Shown here piece after piece: positions 28,580-36,774 of a DNA stretch of 64,000 bases. Every line of letters starts with the position of its first letter. Within the stretch, counting starts at the first letter, position 1. Made by a program: the position numbers and the translations under genes. Where the stretch lies: the NCBI RefSeq assembly GCF_000284035.1, contig NC_016887.1, positions 2,046,001-2,110,000 of the forward strand, written 5' to 3'. The notes below the pieces were generated by a model. The model was not told where the DNA came from. It was given only the letters and a program-made list of their open reading frames with translations, and did no database searches. Origin of the DNA: Nocardia cyriacigeorgica GUH-2. Its GTDB lineage: Bacteria > Actinomycetota > Actinomycetes > Mycobacteriales > Mycobacteriaceae.

Positions 28580-29383
28580 TCACCTCGCAGCGCCGAGCCG
28601 TGGATCCTGCTCGCCCGCCTCGATCGCCACCCGCAGCCGGTTCTGCGCGGGCGCCACCGGGCAGGTCGCGTAGTCGGTGAAGGCGCACGGCAGGTTGAGC
28701 GCGCGATTGAAGTCCAGCACTACGGTGCCATCGTCGTCGGCGGCTCCCACTTCGAGCAGGCGTGCCGCGGGGTAGGTGGTGATGCCGCTGGTGGCGTCGG
28801 TGAACAGCACCCGCAATGCCTCGGGGGTGCCGAAGGCGACGACCCATTCGGTTACCGCGCCGACGGTGAATTCGATGACGCCGGCCGCCCGATGACGGTG
28901 TTCGAGCCCAGCCACCACCGCCCCCGTGGTGATCGTGGCCGGCTCGCCGAATGCCTCGAACCGCCCACGCACCACCCACCGTTCGTCGGGTGCGTACGCG
29001 GGCACACCGGCGAAGGTGGCCAGGGTCGGCGCGGCCGGATCGTGTACCCGCACAGCCGATCGCCCGCCGCGCCGGATCACCTCGAGCACCCGCTGCTCGT
29101 GCCGGATGAGCGCGCCCGGCGCCCCCTCGTCCGCGACGACGATGTGCACGCCGCCGATGCGTTCGCCGTCGTGATCGAGCCGGTCGCCGGGTTTGGCGGC
29201 GACGAACACCCGGTCCTCGATGACCCACCAGGTGCCGGGCACCCCGGGCAATCGCTCGGGCCGGTCGGTGAGCCAGTGCAGGGCGGTCAGGCTGAGGAAA
29301 CCGAGTGGGTCACGCAGGACCGCTTCGCGTTCGGTGCGCCAGGCGGCCCAGTCGGTGGCGAACGAAGTGAGGCCGGTGGTCAT
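28580..29383 (-). CDS. DUF1684 domain protein
   Basis: A 267-residue soluble protein of the DUF1684 family. Seen are an N-terminal helix (FATDWAAWRTEREAVLRDPLGFLSLTALHWL), a central beta-rich part, and the family signature near the end: TYPAARLLEV followed by VLDFNRALNLPCAFTDYATCPVAPAQNRLRVAIEAGE. The conserved Asn, Pro, Cys and Tyr residues look like a ligand or metal site, but no activity is known. ATG 29383 follows AAGGAG by 7 nt. It is convergent with metF (111 bp between stops, with only a weak CCCGC/GCGGG stem). Confidence 0.88.
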   Translation of the reverse strand: MTTGLTSFATDWAAWRTEREAVLRDPLGFLSLTALHWLTDRPERLPGVPGTWWVIEDRVFVAAKPGDRLDHDGERIGGVHIVVADEGAPGALIRHEQRVLEVIRRGGRSAVRVHDPAAPTLATFAGVPAYAPDERWVVRGRFEAFGEPATITTGAVVAGLEHRHRAAGVIEFTVGAVTEWVVAFGTPEALRVLFTDATSGITTYPAARLLEVGAADDDGTVVLDFNRALNLPCAFTDYATCPVAPAQNRLRVAIEAGEQDPRLGAAR

Positions 29384-29583
29384 GGGAGGTCTCCTTCGTG
29401 GGGCGGTGCGTTGGGTGAGAGGCCGGCTCCGGCGCATCACCGCCGGGTCGTGACCGGTATCGCCGGACCCGGATCCCGGCGCGGATCCGGTCGGCCGAAT
29501 CATCATGCGTCGCAGCGAAACCGCAGCACAACGGTAGTAATCAGGCTGAGTTCAGCCCTTGCCCGGCGCGAAGCGCTTCGCCA

Positions 29584-30741
29584 TCACGGCGTGAGTGCGC
29601 GCCCCTTCCACATCAGCGCGTGCTGTCGTCGGGCTCGCCGTGACCGGGTCCAGAGGTAGAGGTAGGCCGCGACCGACGCCGGATGCGCACACGCGGCAAC
29701 GACCTCGTCGCGACCGGGCGCCGTACCGCTGTCCAGACAGCCGGCCACGATGCGCCCCGCGACGGCGGCCGTATAACCGAGCAGGCCGATCCGGCGCACC
29801 CGCCCGTGTCCGGCGAGCGCGGCCAGCGGCGGCAGCCAATAGGCCAGGCCGGCAACGGCTCCCACCGCGAGACCACCGGCCGCCGACCCGCCGTATGCCG
29901 ACCACAGCCACCGCGTGTAGCCGGCCTCCAGCTCTGCCTCGTCGCGGTACATGCGGGTGCGTGCCATCGATCCGGCCGCGACCACAGCAGTGCGCATCCC
30001 ATGGCGCCGCAAGGCCCTGGCGATATCGAGGTCCTCGGTGACGCTGCCCGCCACCGCCGCATGCCCGCCGATCGCCCGGTAATCCGCCGCGTCGAAAGCG
30101 AGGAACTGCCCGCACGCCACCGCCATCGAGGGACGCGTGCCGCGCTCGGCGAGCACCACCGGCAGCGTCGTGGCCCACGACCAGCACAGCAAGGGCTGGA
30201 CCAGGCGTTCGGCGGGGGAGTGCGCGAGCTGCCGGGGCCAAGGCGAGACCAGCGCGAAACGGCGTGCGCGCAATTCCGTCACCGCGGCGGCGATCGCCGC
30301 AGGTGCCAGCCGCACATCGGCATCGATGAAGACCAGTACCGTGGCGCCGGTCGCCGCGGCGGCTTCGGCCAGCCGGGCACAGGCGGCGGCCTTACCGGTC
30401 CAGCCCGGTTCGGGCTCGTCGTCGCCGCGCAGCACCGTGATGCGCGGGTCGTCGCCCGCCGCGTGCCGGGCCGCCGCTTCCGTATCGTCCGTCGACCCGT
30501 CGTCCAGGATCAGCACCCACAGCCCGGGCACGCCGGTCTGTGCGCGCAGATCCTCGATCAGCTCCGGCAACCGCTCGGCCTCATTGCGTGCCGGAACGCA
30601 GACGGCCACGGTCTCGTCCACCGGCGGGCCCGGGCGCAACCGGCGCATCGTCAGCAGATTCCCCATCGCCACAGCGCAACCCGCAACCGCGATCCCGGTA
30701 CCCACCCGAATCGCCGACACCACCCGCGTCTCGCCAGGCAT
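29584..30741 (-). CDS. Family 2 glycosyltransferase, CruG/CrtQ-like
   Basis: A 385-residue GT2 enzyme likely to glycosylate a lipid at the inner membrane. One N-terminal hydrophobic segment (about 8-28) is followed by the GT-A core: VAVCVPARNEAERLPEL, LILDDGSTDDTE, a DXD-like VFIDADV, CGQFLAFDAADYRAIGGH and VTEDLDIARAL. Two or three membrane segments come after YTRWLWSAYGG, and the end is HALMWKGR. The terminal WKGR motif and overall plan resemble the carotenoid glycosyltransferases CruG and CrtQ and the hopanoid-associated HpnB. No hopanoid genes are present but carotenoid genes flank it on both sides, so a carotenoid glycoside is the best inference. ATG 30741 is the first sensible start. 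Confidence 0.82.
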   Translation of the reverse strand: MPGETRVVSAIRVGTGIAVAGCAVAMGNLLTMRRLRPGPPVDETVAVCVPARNEAERLPELIEDLRAQTGVPGLWVLILDDGSTDDTEAAARHAAGDDPRITVLRGDDEPEPGWTGKAAACARLAEAAAATGATVLVFIDADVRLAPAAIAAAVTELRARRFALVSPWPRQLAHSPAERLVQPLLCWSWATTLPVVLAERGTRPSMAVACGQFLAFDAADYRAIGGHAAVAGSVTEDLDIARALRRHGMRTAVVAAGSMARTRMYRDEAELEAGYTRWLWSAYGGSAAGGLAVGAVAGLAYWLPPLAALAGHGRVRRIGLLGYTAAVAGRIVAGCLDSGTAPGRDEVVAACAHPASVAAYLYLWTRSRRARRQHALMWKGRALTP

Positions 30742-30774
30742 CGTCGCTCGGCCAATCCGCCCGGCCGGCAACCC

Positions 30775-31554
30775 TTACCTACCGCTGCGCACTTCGCGCC
30801 ACCATCGCCCGAGGTCGAAGTTCGGTGCCGGCGCGTTCGGCGGAGCCGGATTGCGGTTGACGTAGGCCATGGCCGCGACCACCGCGGCGACGGCGAGAGT
30901 GATGCCGCCGACGATGCCCGCCCAGCCCGCGAACGAGCGGGTATTCGGGTCGGCGTAGCTCACCTCGGCGTGCAGCCTGGTCACATCGCCCGGCGGCAGC
31001 TTCCAGGTGACCACTGAATCGCCCTCACGATTGCCGTTGGTCTTGGCCACGCGAGCGGGGAACGCGACGCTGAACTGCACGTCCGAGCCGTGCGGCGGAA
31101 CCGATTTCAGGTCCACCCGGCCGTCGAGGGCCACCAGGTCGCCGGTGCGCTGGAACTGTAACTGGAACATGCCCTGGGTCTGGTCGGACAGCTGGCCGAG
31201 CTGCTGCACCTCACCGAAGTTCAGATCGTCGAAGAACACCTGGCTGCCGACGTAACCGTCTTGGCTGTAGGGCTCCACCCGCATCTTGGTGGCGAGGGTG
31301 TCCGGCGCCTTCAGCTGCGGGCCCTTGTCCTCGGGGTTGGCGGGGATCACCGCGGCGACGATACGTCCGGAGACGCGGTCGTTGGACGAAACACCCATCG
31401 ACGCCTGCACCCGCAGGCAACCGGCCAGCACCGGCACCAGCAGAGCCGCCAGCAGGACGGCCGCCGTCACCCGGATCCCGGGGCGGGGCGAACGCGGCGA
31501 GGTGACCGGAGCGTCGGGCGTCGTGGTGTCGGGACTCGGCTGCACGGGTGACAT
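30775..31554 (-). CDS. lppM: LppM family lipoprotein
   Basis: A 259-residue lipoprotein homologous to LppM (Rv2171). After a Pro/Thr/Ser-rich N-terminus a hydrophobic segment ends in the lipobox LAGC, and the protein continues LRVQASMGVSSNDRVSGRIVAA, the LppM hallmark. The extracytoplasmic beta-rich domain carries MFQLQFQRTGDLVALDGRVDL and ends before a C-terminal membrane segment (about 215-238). A short basic/aromatic tail, FDLGRWWREVRSGR, completes it. The N-terminus is longer (~50 residues before the lipobox) than a normal signal peptide, so the true start may be internal, though no clear alternative has a good ribosome site. LppM has been tied to phagosome arrest in M. tuberculosis; its basic function is unknown. 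Confidence 0.85.
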   Translation of the reverse strand: MSPVQPSPDTTTPDAPVTSPRSPRPGIRVTAAVLLAALLVPVLAGCLRVQASMGVSSNDRVSGRIVAAVIPANPEDKGPQLKAPDTLATKMRVEPYSQDGYVGSQVFFDDLNFGEVQQLGQLSDQTQGMFQLQFQRTGDLVALDGRVDLKSVPPHGSDVQFSVAFPARVAKTNGNREGDSVVTWKLPPGDVTRLHAEVSYADPNTRSFAGWAGIVGGITLAVAAVVAAMAYVNRNPAPPNAPAPNFDLGRWWREVRSGR

Positions 31555-31623
31555 CGTGCCAGGCGTGCGGCGCGCCGTGCACGCGACACCGCGCATCGGC
31601 CGCGTCGTCCCAGGTGGGCGTGA

Positions 31624-32820
31624 CTATCTGCTGCGCATCGCCACGTTCTCGTCGTGACGGCGGTGGGCATCGCGCAGCAGCTGCATCAGTTCGTCCTCTT
31701 GCCGGATCCGGCGCCGGTACTTCTCCGGCAGGGCGCGCAGCCGCTGCTCCTCACTGCGCAGCAGGCCGAAGATCCGGTCGCGTTCGGCCTGGTCGGCGGT
31801 GTAGCCGAGGTCGAGGTAGTCGGTGGCATGCCTGCGCGCGTTGGCCACCGCCTGCTGGGCCCGTCCGCGCGGACTCACCACCGACACCACCACGGTGACC
31901 ACCAGCACGAGCAGGATCACCAGCAGCGACGCACCGGTACTGATCTCACCCACGTGCACGGGCTCGCCGTGGTTGATGAACGGCAGGTTGTTCTCGTGCA
32001 GCGCGTGCAGGATCAGCTTGATCCCGATGAATCCGAGGATCGCGGCCAGCCCGAACGACAGGTAGATCAACCGGTCGAGCAGCCCGTCGATCAGGAAGTA
32101 CAGCTGCCGCAACCCCATCAGCGAGAATGCCGTCACCGTGAACACCACATAGACGTTCTGGGTGAGGCCGAAGATCGCCGGAATGGAATCGAGGGCGAAC
32201 ATCACGTCGGTGCCGCCGATGGCCACCATCACCAGCAGCATCGGGGTGAGCATGCGCTTGCCGTCGCGCACGGTGAACAGTTTGTCGCCGTCGTAATCGG
32301 GTGAGGTGCGAAACCATCGCCTCGCCACCCGGATCACGAGATTGTCCGCCGACCGGGTCTCGGTCTCCGACGGCGCGAGCATATTTCCCGCCGTCACCAG
32401 CAGCAGCAGACCGAAGACGTAGAAGACCCACGCGAAAGCATTGATCAGGGAGGCGCCGAGAAAGATGAACCCGGTCCGCGCCACCAGCGAGAACACGATG
32501 CCGACCAGCAGTACCTTCTGCTGGTCCTCGCGCGGCACCCGGAAACTGCCGATGATGACCAGGAAGACGAACAGGTTGTCCACCGACAACGCCTTCTCGG
32601 TGACATAGCCCGCGAAGTACTCGGTGCCCATCTGCACGCCGCCGAAGATCAGCACCCCGATCCCGAACAGCACCGCGATCCCCACATAGATCCCCGACCA
32701 GATCGCCGCCTCGCGCAGGGTGGGGGTGTGCGCCTTGCGCACGTGGAAGACATAGTCGAACAGCAGCAGCCCGGCGATCAGGATCAGGGTCGGGATCCAT
32801 ACCGCGGTCGATACCTGCAT
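31624..32820 (-). CDS. TerC family integral membrane protein (Alx-like)
   Basis: A 398-residue polytopic membrane protein of the TerC family, linked in other bacteria to tellurite resistance and to manganese export, including metalation of secreted proteins. Eight or nine hydrophobic segments are seen. The conserved motifs are ALSVDNLFVFLVIIG and GGTDVMFALDSIPAIFGLT, in which the acidic residues bind metal. The C-terminal ~85 residues are charged and predicted cytosolic, an extension beyond the standard TerC length. ATG 32820 follows GGAGGG by 4 nt. The 167-bp upstream region was checked for a manganese riboswitch (yybP-ykoY) and no convincing match was seen. Confidence 0.9.
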   Translation of the reverse strand: MQVSTAVWIPTLILIAGLLLFDYVFHVRKAHTPTLREAAIWSGIYVGIAVLFGIGVLIFGGVQMGTEYFAGYVTEKALSVDNLFVFLVIIGSFRVPREDQQKVLLVGIVFSLVARTGFIFLGASLINAFAWVFYVFGLLLLVTAGNMLAPSETETRSADNLVIRVARRWFRTSPDYDGDKLFTVRDGKRMLTPMLLVMVAIGGTDVMFALDSIPAIFGLTQNVYVVFTVTAFSLMGLRQLYFLIDGLLDRLIYLSFGLAAILGFIGIKLILHALHENNLPFINHGEPVHVGEISTGASLLVILLVLVVTVVVSVVSPRGRAQQAVANARRHATDYLDLGYTADQAERDRIFGLLRSEEQRLRALPEKYRRRIRQEDELMQLLRDAHRRHDENVAMRSR

Positions 32821-32987
32821 CTTCCCTCCGGATCGTGGACGACGAAGCCGAGCGGGCGCCGGGCCGCGTCACGATCGGGTTCCGCACGCGCTGCCGCGAC
32901 CGGGCCCGCCGCCGCGACAGCCGACTGCCCCGAACCTACTCGATCCGGGCCGCGACGTGGGCGAACCCGCCCGCAACCGCCCGGCGA

Positions 32988-33857
32988 TCAGCCGGACCGG
33001 CGGCCGGACGCTGCGCGCGCATCGCGAATCAACCGCACCAGCAACGGCACCCCGAGCAGGCCCATGCCCACCGCGCCGTACCAGGCCGAGGCGGGTAGAT
33101 CCAGGAACACCGCGTGCGCCAGCGTCGATCCGAGCCAGGTCCACGCGAACATCGCCACCGGCACCGCGTCCCCGCCACGGCGCCGCGGTGCCGTGCGTTC
33201 CCAGCCGGTGAGCAGCACCGCCATCACGATCCCGACCAGCAGCCAGCCCAGATAGTTGGTGAGCGGAATGTGTTCGACGCCCGGCAGTCCCGCATCGGTG
33301 ACACACCACCGCCAGTGGCCGTCGGCCACCATCTGCGGGTCCAGGAACAGATCCCACCCCACCGCGCCCACCGCGGTGACCGGAATCCGCTGCCACACCC
33401 GCCTGGCCAGCAATCCGGCCACCACCCAGATCGGATACACCCCGCCGGTCCAGGCCAGCGGCACCACCAGCGGCACGCCGGCCAGAGCGGGACCCAGCCG
33501 ATCGGTGGCGTAGTCGTAACAGCCGAACGGCATTCCGGTGGCGGTGCCGATGATCTCGGCGAGCAGACCGGTGCCGGACAGGATGACCAGCACGCCGACG
33601 GCATAACGCGGGCCGCGGGTGTAGGCGGCGTGGGTCAACGCGGTCGCGGCCGCCAGCGCCACCACCAGCACCGTCACCCGGTCGCGGGCGGCGCCGCCGG
33701 TCAACGGATACGCGATCTGACTGAGCACCCACAGCACCGCGAGCACGCCGGGGACCAGTGCACCGGCAGCCGGCCGGGGATCGACCGTGATCCGCCCGAA
33801 CCATCGGCGGTCGTTGGCGCTCACGGTGCGACCCGCCCGCGGCCCGACCCCGCTCAT
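32988..33857 (-). CDS. cruF: Carotenoid 1,2-hydratase-like membrane protein CruF
   Basis: A 289-residue polytopic protein of the CruF/bisanhydrobacterioruberin hydratase family, which adds water to the psi-end of acyclic or monocyclic carotenoids (C-1 hydroxylation). About seven hydrophobic segments are present. Family signatures are AEIIGTATGMPFGCYDYATDRLGP, VPLAWTGGVYPIWVV, VGWDLFLDPQMVADGHWRW, and PLTNYLGWLLVGI; conserved Tyr, Asp and Trp residues sit in the loops. The ATG overlaps the stop of the upstream crtO-like gene (ATGA). A C-1 hydroxyl is the usual sugar attachment point, which links this gene to the CruG-like glycosyltransferase 2.2 kb downstream (inference). Confidence 0.88.
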   Translation of the reverse strand: MSGVGPRAGRTVSANDRRWFGRITVDPRPAAGALVPGVLAVLWVLSQIAYPLTGGAARDRVTVLVVALAAATALTHAAYTRGPRYAVGVLVILSGTGLLAEIIGTATGMPFGCYDYATDRLGPALAGVPLVVPLAWTGGVYPIWVVAGLLARRVWQRIPVTAVGAVGWDLFLDPQMVADGHWRWCVTDAGLPGVEHIPLTNYLGWLLVGIVMAVLLTGWERTAPRRRGGDAVPVAMFAWTWLGSTLAHAVFLDLPASAWYGAVGMGLLGVPLLVRLIRDARAASGRRSG

Positions 33858-35416
33858 CGCCGGCGCAGCCGCGCGAACCGGCCCTGATCACGCAGCACCA
33901 GCCGCGCCGCAGTGCGCCCGCTGGCACCGGAGACGCCGCCGCCGGGATGGGTCGAGGCGCCGGTCAGATACAGCCCCGGCGCGCCCGGCACCCGCTGTCC
34001 CGACAGCTCCGGCAGCGGCCGCCACAGCATCATCTGGTCCAGCGACATCTCCACATGCATCACATTGCCGCCGAGCAACCCGAGCTCCCGCTCCAGATCG
34101 GCCGGCGTCTGCACGAACCGGCGCAGCACCGACCCGGCGAAACCGGGTGCGTAGGAATCGACTTCGCCGATGATCCGGTCGGCCTCGGCCTCGGCGTGCC
34201 CCGCCCAGTCAGTGCCGTCGGCCAGCCGGTAGGGATGCCACTGCGACCACAGCGACAGCTGATGCTCGCCGGGCGCGGCGATACTCGGGTCCAGCGCACT
34301 GAAGCTCATCGCCAGCACCACCGGACGCGGCGGCAGCGCCCCGGCGAGCGCGGCACCGTGCGCGGCCCGCAACTGCCTGCGCTCGGCCACCAGGAATTGC
34401 AGCCCGCGCGCGGATTCCCCGGCCGAGCTGCCCGGATACGACGGCAGCGCGTTCGTCGCCGCGCGCACCACCATCCCGATGCCCGGACCCACCCGGATCC
34501 GCCGGCGCCAGTCCGCCAGCGTCGCAGCATCGAAACCGCCCGCACCCAGCAGATCCAGCGTGGTCAGAATGTGCGTGCCCGCGATGACGGCGCGCGCCGC
34601 CAGTTCCCGCCCGGAAGCCGTGCGCACCCGCCAGCCGTCACCGTCGCGGCGCAGCTCGCGCACCGCGTCACCGCCGGTGACCACACCGCCGTCGGATCGC
34701 AGCCGCGCCACCAACGCCGAGGTCAGCGCCCCGCTGCCGCCGACGGCCCGACCCGGCGGCAGCGTATGCATCAGCGCCGCGAACCCCACCATCGGCGCGG
34801 TACCCGGCTCCGACATGGGCGGCCCGGACTGCGCGCCGAACCAGGCCAGCGAGGTCTTGAGCCGCTCGTCGTCGAACAGGCTGTCCAGCAGCGCGTCTCC
34901 GGATTGCAGGAATTCGTGCGACAGCGCGCTACCGCCGGCTCGCGCGTCCAGCCCCCAGAACGAGCGCAGCAGATGCCCGGGTGTGGGCCCGCCGCCGAAG
35001 GCGCGCATCACCCGCGCGCTGCGCGGCCCCCAGTCCCGCACGAACCGGCGGTAGGCGTCGGCGTCGCGTTCCCCGCAGGCCGCGGCGATCGACGCGCAGG
35101 TGCGGTCCAGATCGCGATGGAACACGATCGGCGCGCCGCCCTCGGGGCCCGCGGGCGTGAAACCCCATGGATCGCAATCGATGTAGCGCAGCCCGAAGCG
35201 CGCCAGCTCCAGCTCCTCGATGATGCCGGTGTGCCGGATCATGATGTGCGCCGAGGACCCGCGATCGACCAGATGCCCCGGGAAGCGCTCGACCGTCGAC
35301 ACCGCACCGCCGAACACCTCGTCGCGCTCGAGCACCTCCACCCGGTGCCCGGCCCGCGCCAGATAACAGGCCGCGACCAGCGCGTTGTGGCCGGAACCGA
35401 CGACAACGACGGTCAT
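33854..35416 (-). CDS. FAD-dependent carotenoid desaturase/ketolase-like oxidoreductase (CrtO/CrtI family)
   Basis: A 520-residue flavoprotein with the N-terminal motif VVVVGSGHNALVAACYLARAG, then VLERDEVFGGAVST. The C-terminal motif is LYLTGASTHPGGGVSGASGRTAARLVL, both typical of the CrtI/CrtO amine-oxidase-like superfamily. HNAL in place of LSGL and the RALHTL-type MHTLPPGRAVGGSGALTSAL region are closer to CrtO ketolases and RETSAT-like proteins than to the CrtI at 24.5-26.1 kb. It is translationally coupled to cruF and 7 bp downstream of a GNAT gene. A 4-keto end group or an extra desaturation are both plausible; sequence alone does not decide. Confidence 0.82.
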   Translation of the reverse strand: MTVVVVGSGHNALVAACYLARAGHRVEVLERDEVFGGAVSTVERFPGHLVDRGSSAHIMIRHTGIIEELELARFGLRYIDCDPWGFTPAGPEGGAPIVFHRDLDRTCASIAAACGERDADAYRRFVRDWGPRSARVMRAFGGGPTPGHLLRSFWGLDARAGGSALSHEFLQSGDALLDSLFDDERLKTSLAWFGAQSGPPMSEPGTAPMVGFAALMHTLPPGRAVGGSGALTSALVARLRSDGGVVTGGDAVRELRRDGDGWRVRTASGRELAARAVIAGTHILTTLDLLGAGGFDAATLADWRRRIRVGPGIGMVVRAATNALPSYPGSSAGESARGLQFLVAERRQLRAAHGAALAGALPPRPVVLAMSFSALDPSIAAPGEHQLSLWSQWHPYRLADGTDWAGHAEAEADRIIGEVDSYAPGFAGSVLRRFVQTPADLERELGLLGGNVMHVEMSLDQMMLWRPLPELSGQRVPGAPGLYLTGASTHPGGGVSGASGRTAARLVLRDQGRFARLRRR

Positions 35417-35423
35417 CGCGAGC

Positions 35424-36080
35424 TCACAGCGGCAACCGCCGGCCCAGGATGGCGAACTCCCTGGTATCGCCGGCGAAGATGAAATGCCGCACCACATCGC
35501 CGAACCCGGCGCGGCGATACAGCCGCCAGGCCCGGTTGTCCTCGGCGTCGACCTCCGGCGTCGACAGCAGCACCGCGCGCTCGGGACGGTCCCGCAGCAG
35601 CCGCTCCAGCAGCGTCGACCCGATGCCGCGGCCCTGCGCCGACGGATGCACATGCAATTCGGTGAGCTCGAAATAATCCGACAGCAGCTCCCGCGCCGAA
35701 TGCTCCGGCCAGCTCGACCGGCGCATACCCGTATAGACCTGCTGCTGCCACCACTGATGCGGCGCGCCCCGGTAGCCGTAGCCGATGGCCACGATCGGCG
35801 AGGTGCGCACGTCGAAGTAGCCGGAGTCGTCCGGGATCACCGCGGCCACGGCCTGCCAGCCCGCGCGCGAGGTGTGCTCGGTCCACATGGGCGCGCGATG
35901 GTGTCCGGTGCCGCGCGGATAATCCATCGCCGCGACGTACACCGCGAGCGCGTCGTGCAACCGGGCGCGCAGCGCCGTGACCGAGAGGTCGACGACGACC
36001 GGTGCGGGGGTGTGATGTGGCTTGACGGCGGTCATGGCTCTCGTGAGGTGGGGACGCTGGAGGCGCGTGCGGAAAAACAT
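35424..36080 (-). CDS. GNAT family N-acetyltransferase (Rv2170 type)
   Basis: A 218-residue acetyltransferase matching Rv2170 by position. The GNAT core is seen in YFELTELHVHPSAQGRGIGSTLLERLL, with the acetyl-CoA loop QGRGIGS. EDNRAWRLYRRAGFGDVVRHFIFAGD covers motif B. A family-specific N-terminus contains YVAAMDYPRGTGHHRAPMWTEH. The natural substrate is not evident. Two starts are possible: ATG 36080, with AAGGA 9 nt upstream and a TATAAG hexamer just before it, and ATG 36035. The first is preferred. It leads the unit GNAT-crtO-like-cruF, so it may be co-transcribed with carotenoid genes. Confidence 0.85.
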   Translation of the reverse strand: MFFRTRLQRPHLTRAMTAVKPHHTPAPVVVDLSVTALRARLHDALAVYVAAMDYPRGTGHHRAPMWTEHTSRAGWQAVAAVIPDDSGYFDVRTSPIVAIGYGYRGAPHQWWQQQVYTGMRRSSWPEHSARELLSDYFELTELHVHPSAQGRGIGSTLLERLLRDRPERAVLLSTPEVDAEDNRAWRLYRRAGFGDVVRHFIFAGDTREFAILGRRLPL

Positions 36081-36093
36081 GTCGGTGGTCGTC

Positions 36094-36099
36094 CTTATA
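36094..36099 (-). promoter_or_regulatory. -10 element of GNAT gene
   Basis: TATAAG on the minus strand, with TTGAAT about 12-17 nt further upstream, lies 13 nt before ATG 36080. Local AT-richness stands out from the surrounding GC-rich sequence. Confidence 0.45.
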
Positions 36100-36119
36100 T
36101 TCAAGCTCAATTCAAACGT

Positions 36120-36135
36120 TCGAATACCTGTTCGG
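36120..36135. promoter_or_regulatory. Candidate LexA/SOS box
   Basis: TCGAAT, 4 nt, GTTCGG matches the actinobacterial LexA box TCGAAC-N4-GTTCGA at 10 of 12 fixed positions. It sits between the divergent GNAT and HEPN genes, 73 bp before the HEPN start and within 21 bp of the GNAT -10. Confidence 0.35.
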
Positions 36136-36207
36136 TTCGTGCGGTGCCGACCGTCCGGTCGGCCATCGGTCTCGGGCCGGGGTGTGCGACTGGTGGAGGG
36201 ACGGCTG

Positions 36208-36663
36208 ATGTCTGGTCGAAACGTTCATCCGGGCCGGCCCGGGCGTGCGGGCATGTTGTTGCGGCGCGCCGACGGGCTCTTGATGGAAGCCGCGGGGGAG
36301 CACGATCCCCGCGAGCGTTTCCGCACCGCCTACCTGGCCGCCCTGCGCGGTGCGGGTGCGGTGCTGGCGGCCACCGGCGCCGATGCCGCGCCGCGCGCCC
36401 GCTCCCGCAACGCCTGGGTCATGCTGCAACGCGCCGCCCCGGAATTCGTGATGTGGGCCGACTACTTCAGCGCCCATTCCGAGACCCGCGCCGCGCTCGA
36501 GGCCGGCCTGCCCCGCGAGATAGGCCACACCCAGGCCGACGAGTTCTACTCGCGGGTCGGTGCGTTCCTGCACGACGTGGAGGATTTGATCGCGCCCGCG
36601 GCCCGATTACGTGGTCCGGCCGAGCCGGAGTTGCGGATCGGCCCGCGAGTTATCGGCGAGTAG
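36208..36663 (+). CDS. SAV_6107-type HEPN domain protein
   Basis: A 151-residue all-helical protein. It contains LLRRADGLLMEAAGEHDPRERFRTAYLAALRGAGAVLAA, RARSRNAWVMLQRAAPEFVMWADYFSAHSETRAALEAG and the end EFYSRVGAFLHDVEDLI, the pattern of the actinobacterial SAV_6107 HEPN family. HEPN domains often act as RNases or nucleotide binders, but the catalytic R-x4-6-H motif is not clearly present. RSRNAW is the nearest Arg/Asn cluster, so activity is doubtful. ATG 36208 follows GGAGGG by 7 nt. No partner MNT nucleotidyltransferase is adjacent, arguing against a toxin-antitoxin pair. It precedes a DUF3040 gene in the approach to the dcw cluster. Confidence 0.85.
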   Translation: MSGRNVHPGRPGRAGMLLRRADGLLMEAAGEHDPRERFRTAYLAALRGAGAVLAATGADAAPRARSRNAWVMLQRAAPEFVMWADYFSAHSETRAALEAGLPREIGHTQADEFYSRVGAFLHDVEDLIAPAARLRGPAEPELRIGPRVIGE

Positions 36664-36697
36664 GTGGTACGGCCCTGATCGAACTCGTATCATTGGA

Positions 36698-36747
36698 GAC
36701 AGATAGCCGCCAAGGTCGGCTATCTGTCGCCTACCCGGAGGCGACAG
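36698..36747 (+). promoter_or_regulatory. Mutually exclusive hairpins in the DUF3040 leader
   Basis: Hairpin 1 is a perfect 12-bp stem (36698-36709 with 36717-36728, 7-nt loop). Hairpin 2 is a perfect 9-bp stem (36724-36732 with 36739-36747, 6-nt loop). They share CTGTC at 36724-36728, which can pair with GACAG on either side (36698-36702 or 36743-36747), so only one can form fully. A TATCAT hexamer at 36688-36693 would start transcription near 36700. The DUF3040 ribosome site lies ~20 nt after hairpin 2. This has the logic of an attenuator or RNA switch; function is inference. Confidence 0.5.
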
Positions 36748-36774
36748 CCACGTCCTAGTGCCGGGGGAGGTACC

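Noticed and set aside
32821..32987. Possible manganese (yybP-ykoY) riboswitch before the terC gene
   Set aside because: The conserved internal-loop sequences of that riboswitch were not seen on either strand.
36208..36663. HEPN gene as half of a toxin-antitoxin pair
   Set aside because: No MNT-type nucleotidyltransferase or other antitoxin is adjacent and the catalytic HEPN motif is not evident.
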